NCBI GenBank assembly: GCA_029204225.1
Contig: CM055104.1
Location: 23,763,285 to 23,827,284 of the forward strand
Direction of reading: 5' to 3'
Source of the DNA: Diphasiastrum complanatum
Taxonomy: Eukaryota; Streptophyta; Lycopodiopsida; Lycopodiales; Lycopodiaceae
Length of the DNA: 64,000 nucleotides
In this document: positions 12,084-23,200 of the stretch, in pieces
Numbering within the stretch: the stretch's first letter is position 1
Layout: each line of letters opens with the position of its first letter
Made by a program: the position numbers and the translations under genes
Notes under the pieces: generated by a model
The model's input: only the letters and a program-made list of their open reading frames with translations
The model's database searches: none
Told to the model about the DNA's origin: nothing

Positions 12084-12085
12084 TT

Positions 12086-13110
12086 GCTGATCATGTATTC
12101 AGAATACACAAACATAACTCCAATTAATACAAAACTTAATACATTACCAGATGCTACATTATTTTATATTGATGCATTATCTGAATGGGTAGTAGACATT
12201 GATGAATATCTTATGGCCGGTCAACCTAATGAATTATTGTCTAAAGTTCAACAACGAAGATTGATTGTAAAGACACAATCCTATCAATTGATCGCTGGTC
12301 AGTTATATTGACGTGGAACTAACGATATTCTTAAAAAATGTGTTTTACCACATGAAGTACTTGATCTAATCATGCTTTCACATGATCGAATGGGAGAAGT
12401 CATTTTGTAACGTATATCATTGTTCAAAATATTTTACAATCAGAATGTTGGTGGCCTACACTTCATAAAGATACTGAAAAATATATTCAATTTTGTGATG
12501 TTTGTCAACGTGCATGACGTTCTACGAAACAAAATTATGAGCCTTTATATCCAGTTCGAGCACAAGTACCATTTGAGAAATGAGAACTCGATTATGTTGG
12601 TTCTATTCATCCTACAACAAGAGGTACTCAAGCTAGATATATTATCGTAGCGATAGACTACATGACCAAATGGGTTGAAGCAATAGTAGTTCGGGTTGTC
12701 GATGCAAAGTCTACGGCCAACTTTTTATATCAGAACATTATTGATTGATTTGGCTGTTTGATTGAAATCAATAGCAATCAAAGAACTCATTTTGTCAATG
12801 AAACAATTAAATCTTTTGTTCTTCATCAGTTTAGTACTCTGTATTATCTAAAGTAATGGACAAGCAGAATCTTTAAACATAATTCTTTGTAGCATTATGA
12901 CCAAAACAGTTGAGGCAAGCCACTCGGATTAGGAACACAAGTTACATGCCGCATTGTGGGCATTCCAAATAGCTTATAAAGTTAGTACGAATAAGACAAC
13001 TCTCACTAGTGCTAGCGAAGCTCTTGCCAATTTTTTCCAAAACCAAACTTTTAAAGAACTTCCTACCAGTATTCTAATATGCTCCCAAGCCTTTTGAACC
13101 TTTGTCTTGC
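12086..13110 (+). pseudogene. Ty3/gypsy integrase, copy 1
   Basis: Begins with the RNase H-integrase linker ADHVFRI, then the N-terminal region (DALSEWVVDIDEYL), the zinc-binding part (YWW..CDVCQRA, partly frameshifted) and the catalytic start WELDYVGPI..RGTQARYIIVAIDYMTKWVEA in shifting frames to about 12680. The C-terminal part has HAALWAFQIAYK. Many stops. The second copy at 35336-36245 lacks the linker because an LTR fragment is inserted there. Confidence 0.85.
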
Positions 13111-13129
13111 TTACTTTACTACTGAAATC

Positions 13130-13680
13130 ATGTCCTCTCCTGAATATGATACATTTGTTTGACCCAGATCCTTAATGCAACATGATGTTCCAACCTAACG
13201 GACATCATGGCTTTGGCTAGTACTAGTAAGGTTGTCAAATGGATGATGAGTCTTTGCTCAAAGCATTGGGGATTCATGCCATCACCTTTTCAAATAGAAT
13301 CAATATGGAGTTCATCAGCATGGCGTTTGGCACATGGGATGATACTAAAGCCAAATTTTATATCAATTTCCAAGGAGTAGTGCACAAGGTGTGGGCAACG
13401 AAGGCCGCCCTTGCTGCGATAGGTATCTTTTCTGGTGCTAGGCCTAATCCATCTCGTAAACAAGCCACTTTTGTAATCAAGCCATTTGATGATACTAGAA
13501 TTAGCTAGTACTACACCAATGATGGCTATCTCGAAGCCATTCATAACTCAATGATTCAGACACCCTCAAAGCTACTGAATTACTTTCTGGTCATGGAAAA
13601 GCTCTAGAAGAAGGGGATTTCTTGACAAATCCTCCATCATTTGGTCGAATCCTAGTTCGAATTTGATAAGAGGACTGTCT
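13130..13680 (+). pseudogene. Unidentified ORF downstream of gypsy integrase, copy 1
   Basis: An open frame at 13239-13508 plus an in-frame continuation past a stop encodes a protein with motifs SLLKALGIHAITFSNR and KFYINFQGVVHKVWATKAA. The equivalent start in copy 2 (36267) has a Ser/Asp-rich N-terminus; here an early stop interrupts it. Codons are conserved between the two copies although stops differ, which suggests the ancestor was coding. I do not recognise the family. A gag or a second ORF of the same retroelement is possible. Confidence 0.45.
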
Positions 13681-13984
13681 AGCTTTATGGTTGTCCAGCT
13701 TTATGACTGATATCAAATCCAATACCAAAAAGCAGTTGACGCTAGTTCTCTTCTCTCGTCCTTGGCTATGTCATACTTAAAAAACAAGATGTATGGTTTT
13801 TTGAACAAAATCCGTCCTAGCAATTTACCAACAAATCATCCCACCAAGGTAGTATGTCATAGAGTCATCGTCGTTAGGTCCGTAGTGAGATAGTTTCACC
13901 CGACTCGTCCTCACCTCCGATTCATCCATGTTGTCTTCTGTTACTATCAGCTCTACCATACAAGCCGCAGAAGCGCAAGCCACA

Positions 13985-14480
13985 TCACCCCCCCTCCCAA
14001 TACTACTACAATGTCCTCAGAGGACAAAAATGTTCAAGTTGTCGACTAGCAAATCTGATAGAAAATTCTTCTTTATATTCACCTGAATGAGCTAACACAT
14101 ATCCAATAGTATATTTGGAAGCATTCGTATGCACATGAAATCCTATCATCCAATTAGGAGCTTGTAGTATCGGTGTATAAGCTAAGGCTTTATTCAACTT
14201 TTCAAATGCTTCCAATGCCTCCACTGTCCAAATTGGTATAATTGTCAATTGATATATAGGTCGTGCTAGGTCTACAAAGAATAACATGAATATTTAAAAA
14301 TAGTTTGCATGGCTTATGAAAATGTAGACTCCTCGGATTGTTCCTAGTGGAAGTAGTTTCACAATAACTTTGATTTTAGAATAATCTGTAGCAATGCCAT
14401 GTATTGAAATTACATGTCTACAAACAACTCCATGAGTGACCCAAATTTAGCATTTCTCTATATTCAAGAAAATGTGGTAT
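13985..14480 (-). pseudogene. Ty3/gypsy reverse transcriptase C-terminal part
   Basis: The minus-strand frame 14287-14006 contains the RT/RNase H connection typical of gypsy elements (WTVEALEAFEKLNKAL, LQAPNW.., FHVHTNASKYTIGYVLA). Upstream to about 14480, in another frame, is the palm-to-thumb part (HGIATDYSKIK.. LPLGTIRGV). Absent from copy 2, where a deletion joins 37125 to the equivalent of 15457. Confidence 0.8.
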
Positions 14481-14559
14481 TGACGACAACCTTCCAACAA
14501 GAAGTGGTTTTCCAAGAATTTTCTAAGTTTAAATCTCATAATCAGTCCAGCTTTTACTA

Positions 14560-14850
14560 CTTTCCAATTAGAACGTTCAGTCAAGTATTGATTTCAAAAC
14601 CAATCTTTAGTAGCGCTAGTCAAGGACATAGAAAAAAGGTTAAGTTTATTTTGTGGCTTAACTTCTCCACAGACTTCACAAGATTTGTTAATGAAATTGA
14701 TGAATCTAACTGGATTTGATAATCCATTATACCTAGGCAACTCTAAAGGAGGAGTTTGTTTGATGATAGGATGGGGTTGATGTCCTTAAAAGTCAGGCTC
14801 TGTATCTAAGTCTGCCATCTTTAATTACTTCATAAGAATGGAAGATTTGC
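14560..14850 (-). pseudogene. Ty3/gypsy gag fragment
   Basis: The minus reading gives LPRYNGLSNPVRFINF and CEVCGEVKPQNKL, matching in order and spacing the gag of element I at 43590-44225 (MPKYNGVTSP). It sits immediately upstream of the RT fragment, so protease and the RT fingers are deleted between them. About 290 bases of leader-like sequence (14860-15140, with GCGAAGGTT-type motifs) follow upstream. Confidence 0.65.
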
Positions 14851-15149
14851 AAGGTATTATGTTTAGATGAGATTGGATCTAGATTTTTCAATTAAATCAT
14901 ATCTTCTAATCTAATTTGTAAAACTTGATCACTTGATAATAATCAGAATCTAAATTTGAAAAAAAAATCTTGATGAAGCAATCGACACTCTAAAATAGAA
15001 TTTTCTCAAAGTTCATCATCAAATCAACTCAAGGTCATCTAGAAAATTTGAAAAGACTAACTTTCTCTCATTTGATTGGAGACTACAAATCTGACACAGA
15101 TATAACTATGGTAGAACTAGCGAAGGTTCTCTTGGCAAAAGATGAGACT

Positions 15150-15456
15150 TTTGCAGAAGTATAGTGCACCAACGGATAGTAGAACCCAAGAGAACTATGT
15201 ATAAGCATGAAATGAGATAGAGAAGAGAGAAGATATGTTTCTCCATGAGTTATATCATTTTGTAACAGATCCAAATCCTATTCGGCCACTTGCCTTTCCC
15301 ACCATAATGCAAACCCTACTATTTTTGGATCTAGATTCAAAGTACCCAACATTCAAATTTGAATATACTCAAACTCGACTTCTAACTTTTCCACACTTTT
15401 GAAAAGTGTTTAATCATCCTCTTGATTCATACCATCTCCTTTGTGTAATGTGTAAG
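15150..15456 (-). repeat. LTR fragment of copia F, copy 1
   Basis: Aligns with 37690-37930 over the run GTATAGTGCACCAA.., the TATCATTTTGTAACAG region and the block ending CTTTTCCACACTTT. Lies 3' of the minus-strand RNase H, so it is the 3' LTR, incomplete at both ends. Confidence 0.6.
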
Positions 15457-16395
15457 AGCTTTGTACTCGGCCTCACTAGATGACAATGAGATAGTGGCTT
15501 GTTTCTTCGACATTCATGATAAATCTCATCACCTATGAAAATACACACTAATGGATTTACTATCCATTACATCTCTAGCATAGTCTGTATCTGAAAATCC
15601 AAAAATATTAAATGATGATTCCTCATACAATATGCCAAAATCTCGAGTTCCAATGATGTACCTCAAAACTCGTTTCCTAGCTTTCAATGCTCTCCACAAG
15701 GATCTTGCATGAATTGACTCAATCTTCCTACACAATAGCTTAGATTTGGTCTAGTAATGGTTAGATAGATGAGTGAACCAAGTAGCTTTCTATAGAGAGT
15801 AATGTCCTTGAAGGATCTTTCACTACCTCTTATAGTTAGCTTTACACAAACTCCATATGTGTATCACTAGCTTTTGCATCTACCATATGAAATCTTTTTA
15901 GAATAGAATTAGCATACTTCTCTTAACAAATGAATGTAGATTCATAAGATCTAATGACTTATATTCCCAAAATGTAATGCAAGTTACCAAGATCATGCAC
16001 CTCAAACTCCTTCTTAAGAGCACTCTTGATATCTTCAACATCTTGACTGTCTCCACCACTCAGATGATATCATCCACATAGATTAGCAAGATGGTAACAT
16101 CATTTCCAACAAACCTATAATTAAGTGAATGATCGTACTCACTCATAACAAAGCCTTGAGAGAGTAAAAAAGTGTTTTAACCTTAGCATACTAACTCCTT
16201 GGTGCTTGCTTAAGGCCATAAAAACTCTTTTGTAGTAGACACACAGGATTTGGCTTTGTTGATGGAATGTAGCTCTTGGGTTCTTTATAAGAGCTTGATA
16301 CTCAATATCCATTGCTTGGATCCACTACTCTTCTTTCCTTGCTTCATCTACACTTGTAGGTTCATCAAAAGAGGTTAGGAAAAAAACATAATTTC
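15457..16395 (-). pseudogene. Copia F copy 1: reverse transcriptase and RNase H
   Basis: The minus reading gives RNase H/connection motifs (RVLRYIIGTRDFGILYEE, FSDTDYARD, 15529-15735). Further upstream are disrupted RT blocks: the YVDD region near 16060-16090 and the GLKQAP region near 16190-16220. Multiple stops. The RNase H part is duplicated at 37127-37635. Confidence 0.75.
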
Positions 16396-16401
16396 CAAAA
16401 A

Positions 16402-17426
16402 CTACTTGCTTACCCTTTTTATCATATGTGAGCCTTGAAGGTACATGTTTTTTCCTTGATATCTCCTTGGTTTTTGACTTGATGAAGGTCCATTATCATC
16501 ACCATCTAAAGTATGATCCTTTACATCAACATAAAAAATGTTAGATCCATCCACACCTTTATCAATCATGCTTGAAGACACTTTTGGAATGTTCCCCTCA
16601 TCAGAAATGACATCTCTACCAACAAACACTTTGTTTGTAGAAGGAATGTAAACTTTGTAGGCTTTACTTACCTCACTATATCCAACAAAAATACTTCTTC
16701 TTGAAGATGGATTCTCCTTGGTCCTATCATCAAGAGTAATGTTGACATAGCATGTGCATCAAAAAGTTCTTAAAAAGTTGACACTCGACCTCCTCTTGAA
16801 TAGCATCTCAAAAGTGTCCTTCCATCCAAAATAGCACTCGACCACCTATTGCACAAGAAATTGGCACACAACAAAGCTTGATCCCAAAATGGTTTGTCAA
16901 GATTAACACTGAACCTCATGGCTTTAGCACTTTTACATAAAGTCCTATTTTTCCTTTCAACCACTTCATTTTGTTGTGAGGTCCTTGATGTTGCATACTC
17001 CCTCTTGATCCCATGGTCATCACAAGAGGCTTTGAACTTGGTAGATATGTACTCACCACCATTGTCACTCCTTACGCACTTGATCATTGTGAAAAATTGA
17101 TTCTCCCTTGCATTCTTGACCTTGATAAAGACATCATACACTTCATCCTTGCTCTTTAGTAGATAGATCCAACAAAATCTACTAAAATTATCAATGAAAG
17201 TTACATACATCTTAGCTCCACTATTGCTAATTGTAGTAAATTCATGAATATCCAAATGTACAAGTTGAAAAGGCTTTGTAGATCTACTATAAGGTAGTCT
17301 ACGTGACTTAGACAAAGCACAAGACTCACAAACATGATTGATGTCACTTAAGAAACTTGGAAGACCTATCACAACCTTCTTTCTAGCCATTACCTCCAAT
17401 GACGAAGTTGAGGTGTTCCATCCTTT
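16402..17426 (-). pseudogene. Copia F copy 1: integrase
   Basis: One open frame (17399-16770) carries the knuckle end CESCALSKSRRLPY and the catalytic core with LVHLDIHEF, FIDNFSRFCWIYLL, VRSDNGGEY and the Glu block QNEVVERKNRTL, so all three catalytic acidic residues are present. Frame 16629-16402 adds the C-terminal linker toward RT (VGRDVISDEG, ..SQKPRRYQG). The HHCC start (WHKRMEHLNF) lies at 17405-17435. This is the best-preserved integrase in the window, but the flanking protease and RT are broken. Confidence 0.85.
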
Positions 17427-17520
17427 TATGCCAACAAAGAAGTGAAGTACTCTTTGTGAAAAGTCATGTGTGAACTTGCTCTATTATTAATCCACCAAAG
17501 ATCTAGATCTCCATCATTAG
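17427..17520. repeat. 94-bp direct duplication, first copy (second at 17833-17926)
   Basis: The two blocks differ at only a few bases (for example TTTGTGAAAAG against TTTGTAAAAAG) and share CCAACAAAG at one edge and CCATCATTAG at the other. This is a recent internal duplication about 406 bases apart. Confidence 0.85.
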
Positions 17521-17926
17521 TTGAGGTATTTGCTCACTTGGAACACATCCAACTTGGTTAGCAATAACACAAACTTCTAGTTTGAACAACTTCCCTTGTC
17601 TTTTACCTTTTCCAGTTAAGACATCCTTCCTTTTCATCATACAAGCATCTCCATCAAACTCAACCTTGAGGCCTTTACTTAACATTTGACTCACACTAAG
17701 CAAATTTTAGGTAATAGATGAAATAAACAAGACATTTTCCAAATGAACAATCCTATTTGTAAAGAGAAATAGAAATTGTGCCAACCTCTTTGATTGCACA
17801 CTCACCATCATTGGTCGTGTAGATCACCCTCTTATACCAACAAAGAAGTGAAGTACTCTTTGTAAAAAGTCATGTGTGAACTTGCTCCATTATTAATCCA
17901 CCAAAGATCTAGATCTCCATCATTAG
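17427..17926 (-). pseudogene. Copia F copy 1: protease with a duplicated active-site block
   Basis: The minus reading has protease active-site remnants (DLWWINN, SHMTF) at about 17833-17926 and the C-terminal half (LSVSQMLSKGLKVEF, GKLFKLEVCVIANQ) at 17703-17503. A second copy of the active-site block sits at 17427-17520, between the protease C-terminus and integrase. The canonical DSG triad is lost in both. Confidence 0.75.
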
Positions 17927-17959
17927 CAAGTGTACATGAAAACATTACAAAAGCATCAT

Positions 17960-18610
17960 CATTTGCATCTTAACCATTCAAACCATCCTTATCAAGAGTA
18001 AGATTCCCTTGCCTGTCTCCTTGATCTCTCTTCTTCTTGTAGCACTCACTTGCAAATTGTCCTTTGATGCCACAATAGAAGCACTTGAGCTTTGATCTAT
18101 CCTTCTTTTTGCCACTTGAAGAAGCATCCATTTGATTTTGCCCTTTAGACCACTTACTTTTGACTTTGCCTTTGAATTTTCCCTTTGTGAATATAGCCTC
18201 CTCTTGAAGTGTCGATGTGGATCCACTTCTTGCTTGAAGCCTATGTTCTTTATTGATCAAGATCTCTTGAGACCCATCAAACTTGGCAAAGTTTTTTGAA
18301 TAGCAATACTTTGAACAATGTTAGCATGAGCATCCAACAATCCATTAAAAATAACTTGAACAAGCTCTCCTTCCTTAATGCTTTCATCAATGCAAGCCAA
18401 CTAATCATTCAATGCTTTCATCCTCAAAACAAAAATACTTGATTTTTTTCATTCTTTTGCAAACAAGAAAAGATTTGACTTCTTAGAGTCAACACTTAGA
18501 AGTAGACTTGGATTCATAAAGCTTCTTCAATGAATCCCAACATCCTTAGATGAAGTACACTTATCAATTTCCTTGAGAAGCTCCTTGAGTAGTGGTTTTA
18601 GAACATCTTG
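17960..18610 (-). pseudogene. Copia F copy 1: gag with zinc knuckle
   Basis: Frame 18260-17970 carries a basic linker and the knuckle CFYCGIKGQFASECY. Upstream to about 18605, in broken frames, is UBN2 gag (ELVQVIFNGL, AIQKTLPS). The N-terminal third of gag and the 5' LTR are missing; sequence beyond 18611 is unrelated. Confidence 0.8.
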
Positions 18611-19333
18611 ATGAAACTAGATTCTATACACCAGTAAATGGCATCCGATTATGAAAGTTTTGGTAGCCTAATCTTCCATCCTAGAATTTCAATCTGCTAG
18701 TTTTACTTTTTTTTAATTTTTCAGTTTTGTTGTTTTTCACCACTTAATTTCGATTTTTTTGAAAAAAGATAGTAAAAATATAAAAAAATGAGAAAAAAAA
18801 TGATGAGCAAAAGTCAAAACATTCATCAGATTGGAGAAAAAAAAAAATGTTTTCAGATAGAAAGTGCTTTTTGAGTAAAACATGAGTCAAAAACCACTCT
18901 CAAGGTTGGATTCCTATTCAAATAGTCAAACCAACTCTTGCTGAGTTCCTAGATGATTTATCACAATTAGATTTATCTACAATGACTTAGGAAAATATTA
19001 ATTTGCAACAGAAGTATCAATTATTATGTCAAGCAAGAGTTCAACTTTATGTCATTTTTGGAACCATCGAGGAGTCATTATGAATCTCTGTTAATTTGAT
19101 AAATGGATTCAAAACACCAAAATTAGGTCGCGAGCGAGGGTTACCTTCAAAAAAATCATAAATCAAAGTACTTGGGCAACAAGAGATCAAGCTAGACAAG
19201 AGTTGTCAACCGTCACAAATCTATACAACCTTCACGAGCCTTCTGTTTTGGCGAGAAACCTTTGCCAACTATTTTGGTAGCTATTTTTACAATGCTGAAA
19301 GTTTGTCAATTGTTTTTCTAGAACTAATCTACG
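18611..19333. other. AT-rich stretch with no supported gene
   Basis: Contains A/T runs and GCGAGGGTTACCTTC-type motifs similar in style to the gypsy leader at 44230-45320, but no frame resembles a known domain. It forms the left flank of element B2. Confidence 0.5.
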
Positions 19334-19338
19334 GAAAC

Positions 19339-19621
19339 TGTGAAAATGCAAAAATCATTCTTGGACAAAGCCAAAATCTTGTATATGGGATAATCACACA
19401 TGTGTGGAGCCTGTTCCCACCTGTGAAATTAGTGTACTTGTCATGTACCATAATCATATATGTTGTACATATGATTTAATTCAAGTTCTAGTGGCTAAAA
19501 AGGCCAAAAACTAGTTTTCTAGATATATATGACACATGGTATCAATCTATTGATTGCATGAGCCAAATAATTTGGTTAGGTGTCACATCCCATGTGTAGA
19601 GGACAGCTCACAAGTGTGGAA
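19339..19621 (+). repeat. Left part of the 5' LTR of B2
   Basis: Aligns with 31716-31994 (CAAAATCTTGTATAT.., CACACATGTGTGGAGCC.., ACATGGTATCAATC..). Interrupted at 19621 by family A; TGGAA at 19617-19621 is the left target duplication of A. Confidence 0.85.
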
Positions 19622-19652
19622 TGTTGGATTTATTTCCTCCAGCTCTCCTAAA

Positions 19653-20374
19653 TGTGAAAGTACTGTACTTTAGGACCACAAATGGATCTACAAAAGATCC
19701 ACAAGAGTGACTGGATGCTTACTTAACAATCTATCAAAAAACTAGATACAAAAAAATTGATCTAAATTGGCAATTTGACAAACAACAAGCATTAACAATC
19801 AAAAGCATTGATCAACATTGAAATCCGAGTCCACATGTGTGTACTACAGGCTGTAGTACGGCCTTCAACCTGAGAAACAAGTAGAAATTGATTTGGTTTC
19901 ATTTGGATCACAAAAACTCAATGTACATAGTGAACTAGCTTGAGATTGCCAATGAGCTCCAAAAATTTTCTATCTTTTCACAATGGAGAGAGGGAATACA
20001 TAGCAAATTCGACTTCCTTCTTGAAGTTAGGTGGATTTCCAGCATTTAATAAGGAAGTTAACTCACTCTTCTTGACCTAAAATGAAACCCTAGTCTATTT
20101 CCTAGAGTTATGCTTGGTAGGTAGCTAGTTGGTCAAATTTTCACCTTAAACTTAGGTGTAGGTCCTATAAAGTAGGGATGACCACCAAATAGACATGACC
20201 AACTCTCTTGACTTGACCTAACCTACATTAGGATGGGTTTCCCACGTGGCATCATGGCCTCACATGTGTGGGACCCACTTGTGTACACAATTTTTACTAT
20301 TCTACATGGTTTTTTATCAAGCTAGATTTGCCAATTGCCAAGCTAGATTTGCCAATTTTTGGCAATTCTTCACA
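19653..20374 (-). repeat. 3' LTR of G
   Basis: Direct repeat of 23201-23901 with scattered substitutions and one extra short internal repeat. Bounded by CTAAA on the left and by the purine tract complement CTCCTCAAATT on the right. Confidence 0.9.
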
Positions 20375-20385
20375 CTCCTCAAATT
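20375..20385 (-). other. Polypurine tract of G
   Basis: The minus strand reads AATTTGAGGAG directly before the LTR start TGTGAAGAA, the expected position for second-strand priming. Confidence 0.7.
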
Positions 20386-20475
20386 TAGCTTAATCAATTT
20401 ACAACTCTCTTGATCGATGAATGAAAGCTTTTAGAAGTGTCTAAAAAATCCAACTACAAACAAGGAAGTTTTGAG

Positions 20476-21169
20476 ACTCCAATAGAGAATGATGTCCATG
20501 AAAAATCTTTCACCACCTCTTAAAGGATCTCTTACAAGATGTTCCATAAATGTGTCATGTAGCACACTTCAAAAACTATACATCATGCCAAGCCATGGAT
20601 TCCAAGGCATTTTTTGCACTTGAAGATACATCAATTAAACTATTAAGTGCATACCCAGTGTTGCCAAAGACTGTTTGCCTTGCTTGATCCATATGATTGA
20701 GCCTATATGGCTCCATCTTGATACTCATGGTTCTTCTTGGAGTCCTCGGGTCTTGAGCTTGCTCCTCCACTTGACTTGACTCCAAACCATCAATGGATTG
20801 AATAAGGTGTCGATCCGAAGGTTCTTCTTCAAGTTTACAAATCTTCCACTCTTGAAAGATCACATTTCCACCATTGACAAATTCTTTGGTTGAAAACAAG
20901 TAGATTCTACAATCTCTACTTGAAGAGCAAAACACTACCATTATTCCTATCATTGAAATAGGATAATCTTTGGTCCTTACATTGGAATGATCATGCACAA
21001 AGCATGTGGACACAAAGATTTCCAAAGCAAATGATGTTTCATCTTTTATGACTCTATTCAAACTATTACAAAAATAGCTATCCAATGAAATTTCTTTATC
21101 AACAACAAATGTAGATTTCAAAGCATCCCATTTCATTGTCTTGTCATACAAACACACTTCAATGGACAA
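20476..21169 (-). pseudogene. Element G: integrase C-terminus and RT linker
   Basis: The minus frame 21169-20576 has the copia integrase C-terminal pattern (RDCRIYLFSTKEFV .. GNVIFQEWK) and then an acidic linker and a PRTPRRT.. block like the one before RT in B2 (PRMPRRSTRT). The frame ends before any RT motif. At 20476-20575 only a trace resembling the RT tail (YR..LLGS-type region) remains. RT, RNase H and the integrase core are deleted. Confidence 0.65.
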
Positions 21170-21720
21170 TTTGCATGCAATTTGATGACTCGGCCATTGT
21201 CATTGAGGACTCCCTTGGAACTCTCATGCTTTGAGGCTGATCCTCAAGATCTTCCTCCTTTTGATGCTCCTCCTCAATGCAAGCAAGATCACACTTTGCC
21301 AAGATCTCCTCTTGAGTGATCTCCTCCTTTGCCAACCTCATTCTTTCAAAAGCAACACTAGCTTCCAACTTAAACAATCTTCCATGTTTAAATCCCTTTG
21401 CAATGCAAACATCATTCTTTAAGATGTAGCAAACACGTGCTTAAAGTGGACATCCAAACCACTTTCTATGAGTAGACCAACACTAAGCATATTCTTGGTG
21501 ATTGATGGTACATAAAGGACATTTTCTAGATCCATGCATTTTGAGGATTCTAGACATAAAGAGATGGTACCAACACCATCTATCCTACACTCTTCATCAT
21601 TTGCAGTAAAGACAAACTTTTTAGCAGCATTGAAAGAGTGTAAGGTTGAGAAAAAGTCTTTTTCACAAGACATGTGAGAGCTAGACCCACTGTCGATCCA
21701 CCAATTGTCTCTTCAATTGC
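21159..21720 (-). pseudogene. Element G: aspartic protease
   Basis: The minus reading has WWIDSGSSSHM near 21670-21700 and then the body FVFTANDEECRIDGVGTI.., NVLYVPSITKNMLSVG (21673-21419). A frameshift leads to a downstream part beginning MFKLEASVAFERM (21377-21159) with a long acidic run EEEHQKEEDLED. The active-site triad DSG is intact, but the chain is broken. Confidence 0.8.
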
Positions 21721-21762
21721 CATTGCTTGTTGGTGAGGATGTAGATGTCATCAAGAATACAT

Positions 21763-22604
21763 CTACTTCATCCTCCTCCTCCTCCTTTGCAAGGTTTCGT
21801 TGTTTGTCCTCCTCCACTTGTGCTCCTTCTTTCCACAAAAGAAGCATTTGTGCTTTGACTTGTCCTTTGAGCTTGATGCATCATCCTCTTCTTTGGCCTC
21901 CTTTGGATGCTTCTTCTTTCCATTGGTCTTCTTTTTGCCCTTGAATGAGAAATTGGCTTTCTCATCACCATCCTGCAAAGGCAAGGAACTCATCCTAGAT
22001 TTTGCATGGAGCATCCTACACTCTTCAGCCACTAATACACTGTGAAGTTTTTCTATAGTTGGCAAAGTGTCTTGGATGGCAAACCTTTGGACCAAATTTG
22101 CAAAGTCATCTCCTAGACCATTAAGGACAATTTGTACAAGCTCTCCATCATGAATCTTCTCTCCAGTGGAAGCCAACTCCCTATTTAGAGACTTGATTCT
22201 GAATACATAATCTTGTGCACTCTCCTCACTTCTCTTCATGCTTTGCAAAATCTGATTTCTAAGCATGAGTACTCTTGAAGTGTTACTAGATTCATAGATT
22301 GATTTTAAAGACTCCCAAGCCTCTTTAGCACTAGTACATGCTGATACTTTTCTCAATAAATCATTGCTCACATTCATCTTCACACAATGAAGTGCAAGCC
22401 TAGATCTCTTCTTGTATCTACTAACTCCTGTGCACCTAGAGGTTCATCTTCATCTTCAATCAAGAACTCATAAAGGTCTTGGAGCACCAAGAGTGACTCC
22501 ATCCTAACCTTCCAAATAGCATAGTTTGTAGACTTCAACCTCTCAGTAGCTTCTAGAAGGTATGCTCCAACAGATCCCATCTTACTAGTGACTCCTACAA
22601 ACAA
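21763..22604 (-). pseudogene. Element G: gag with zinc knuckle
   Basis: Two abutting frames. 22604-22380 begins near MGSVGAYLLEATERL with NYAIWKVRMESLLVL. 22383-21763 continues with SAKEAWESLKSIYESS, QIVLNGLGDDFANLV and a knuckle start CFFCGKKEHKW. One frame break lies near 22380, and the knuckle's last Cys is displaced by another near 21830. Lysine-rich linker at about 21860-21950. The closest relative in this window is B gag. Confidence 0.85.
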
Positions 22605-23187
22605 GGAATGGATTTGATTGACTTGAAACTCACAAAGGTCTCACACTTGCAGTGTTTCACTCAAATTTAATTTCTAATCCAACAAATGGACTTATAATCT
22701 CAGTTCTAGCACTCCCTCACAAAGTTGGAATGAAGATAAGATGATGTGAAATCAAATCTTGCCAATTTTGGCTATTTTTGGACAAAAAAATGACTTAATC
22801 TCTTTCTTCCTTCTTGGTGTACTTTCAAGACCTGTTTTTAACCTTAATAGGACTTGAACTCAGCATAGATTAATTAGATTTCATGAAACAAATTCAAATC
22901 TAATCAATGGGAAATGATCTTGGTAGATTATCCTAGGATCTCCACCAAAAATTACACCAACAGCTCACAAATTGATTTTGTTTGGATCAAATGAATACTA
23001 TGCATTAAATGCAGGTTCAGAGGTGCCCACACATGTGGATAGTACGGATTTGGACCCCTACCAAGTTTGGGATCAAATCTCCTCACCAAAATCAAGATTC
23101 TAGCTTGCCCTCTCAATACTAGTTTTTAGCACCAAAACTTGCTAAAAATGGATTTGCATTAGATCAATGACTTATGCTCTTGTACTT

Positions 23188-23200
23188 GGCTCTGATACCA
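23188..23200 (-). other. Primer binding site of G
   Basis: The minus strand reads TGGTATCAGAGCC immediately after the LTR end TTTCACA, a perfect match to the usual plant copia initiator-tRNA site. Leader sequence of about 580 bases (22605-23187) follows without a gene. Confidence 0.9.

Larger units (their letters stand above)
8641..12085. other. Inverted segment of about 3.4 kb
   Basis: At the left breakpoint B gag (+) ends and gypsy RNase H (-) begins. At the right breakpoint B pol (-) ends and gypsy integrase (+) begins. Reversing the segment would rejoin B gag to B zinc knuckle/protease and gypsy RNase H (..VVVRKD) to its downstream linker (ADHVFRI). The second locus (27736-36245) shows B gag and pol collinear and RNase H and integrase both on +, supporting a single inversion in copy 1. 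Confidence 0.8.
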
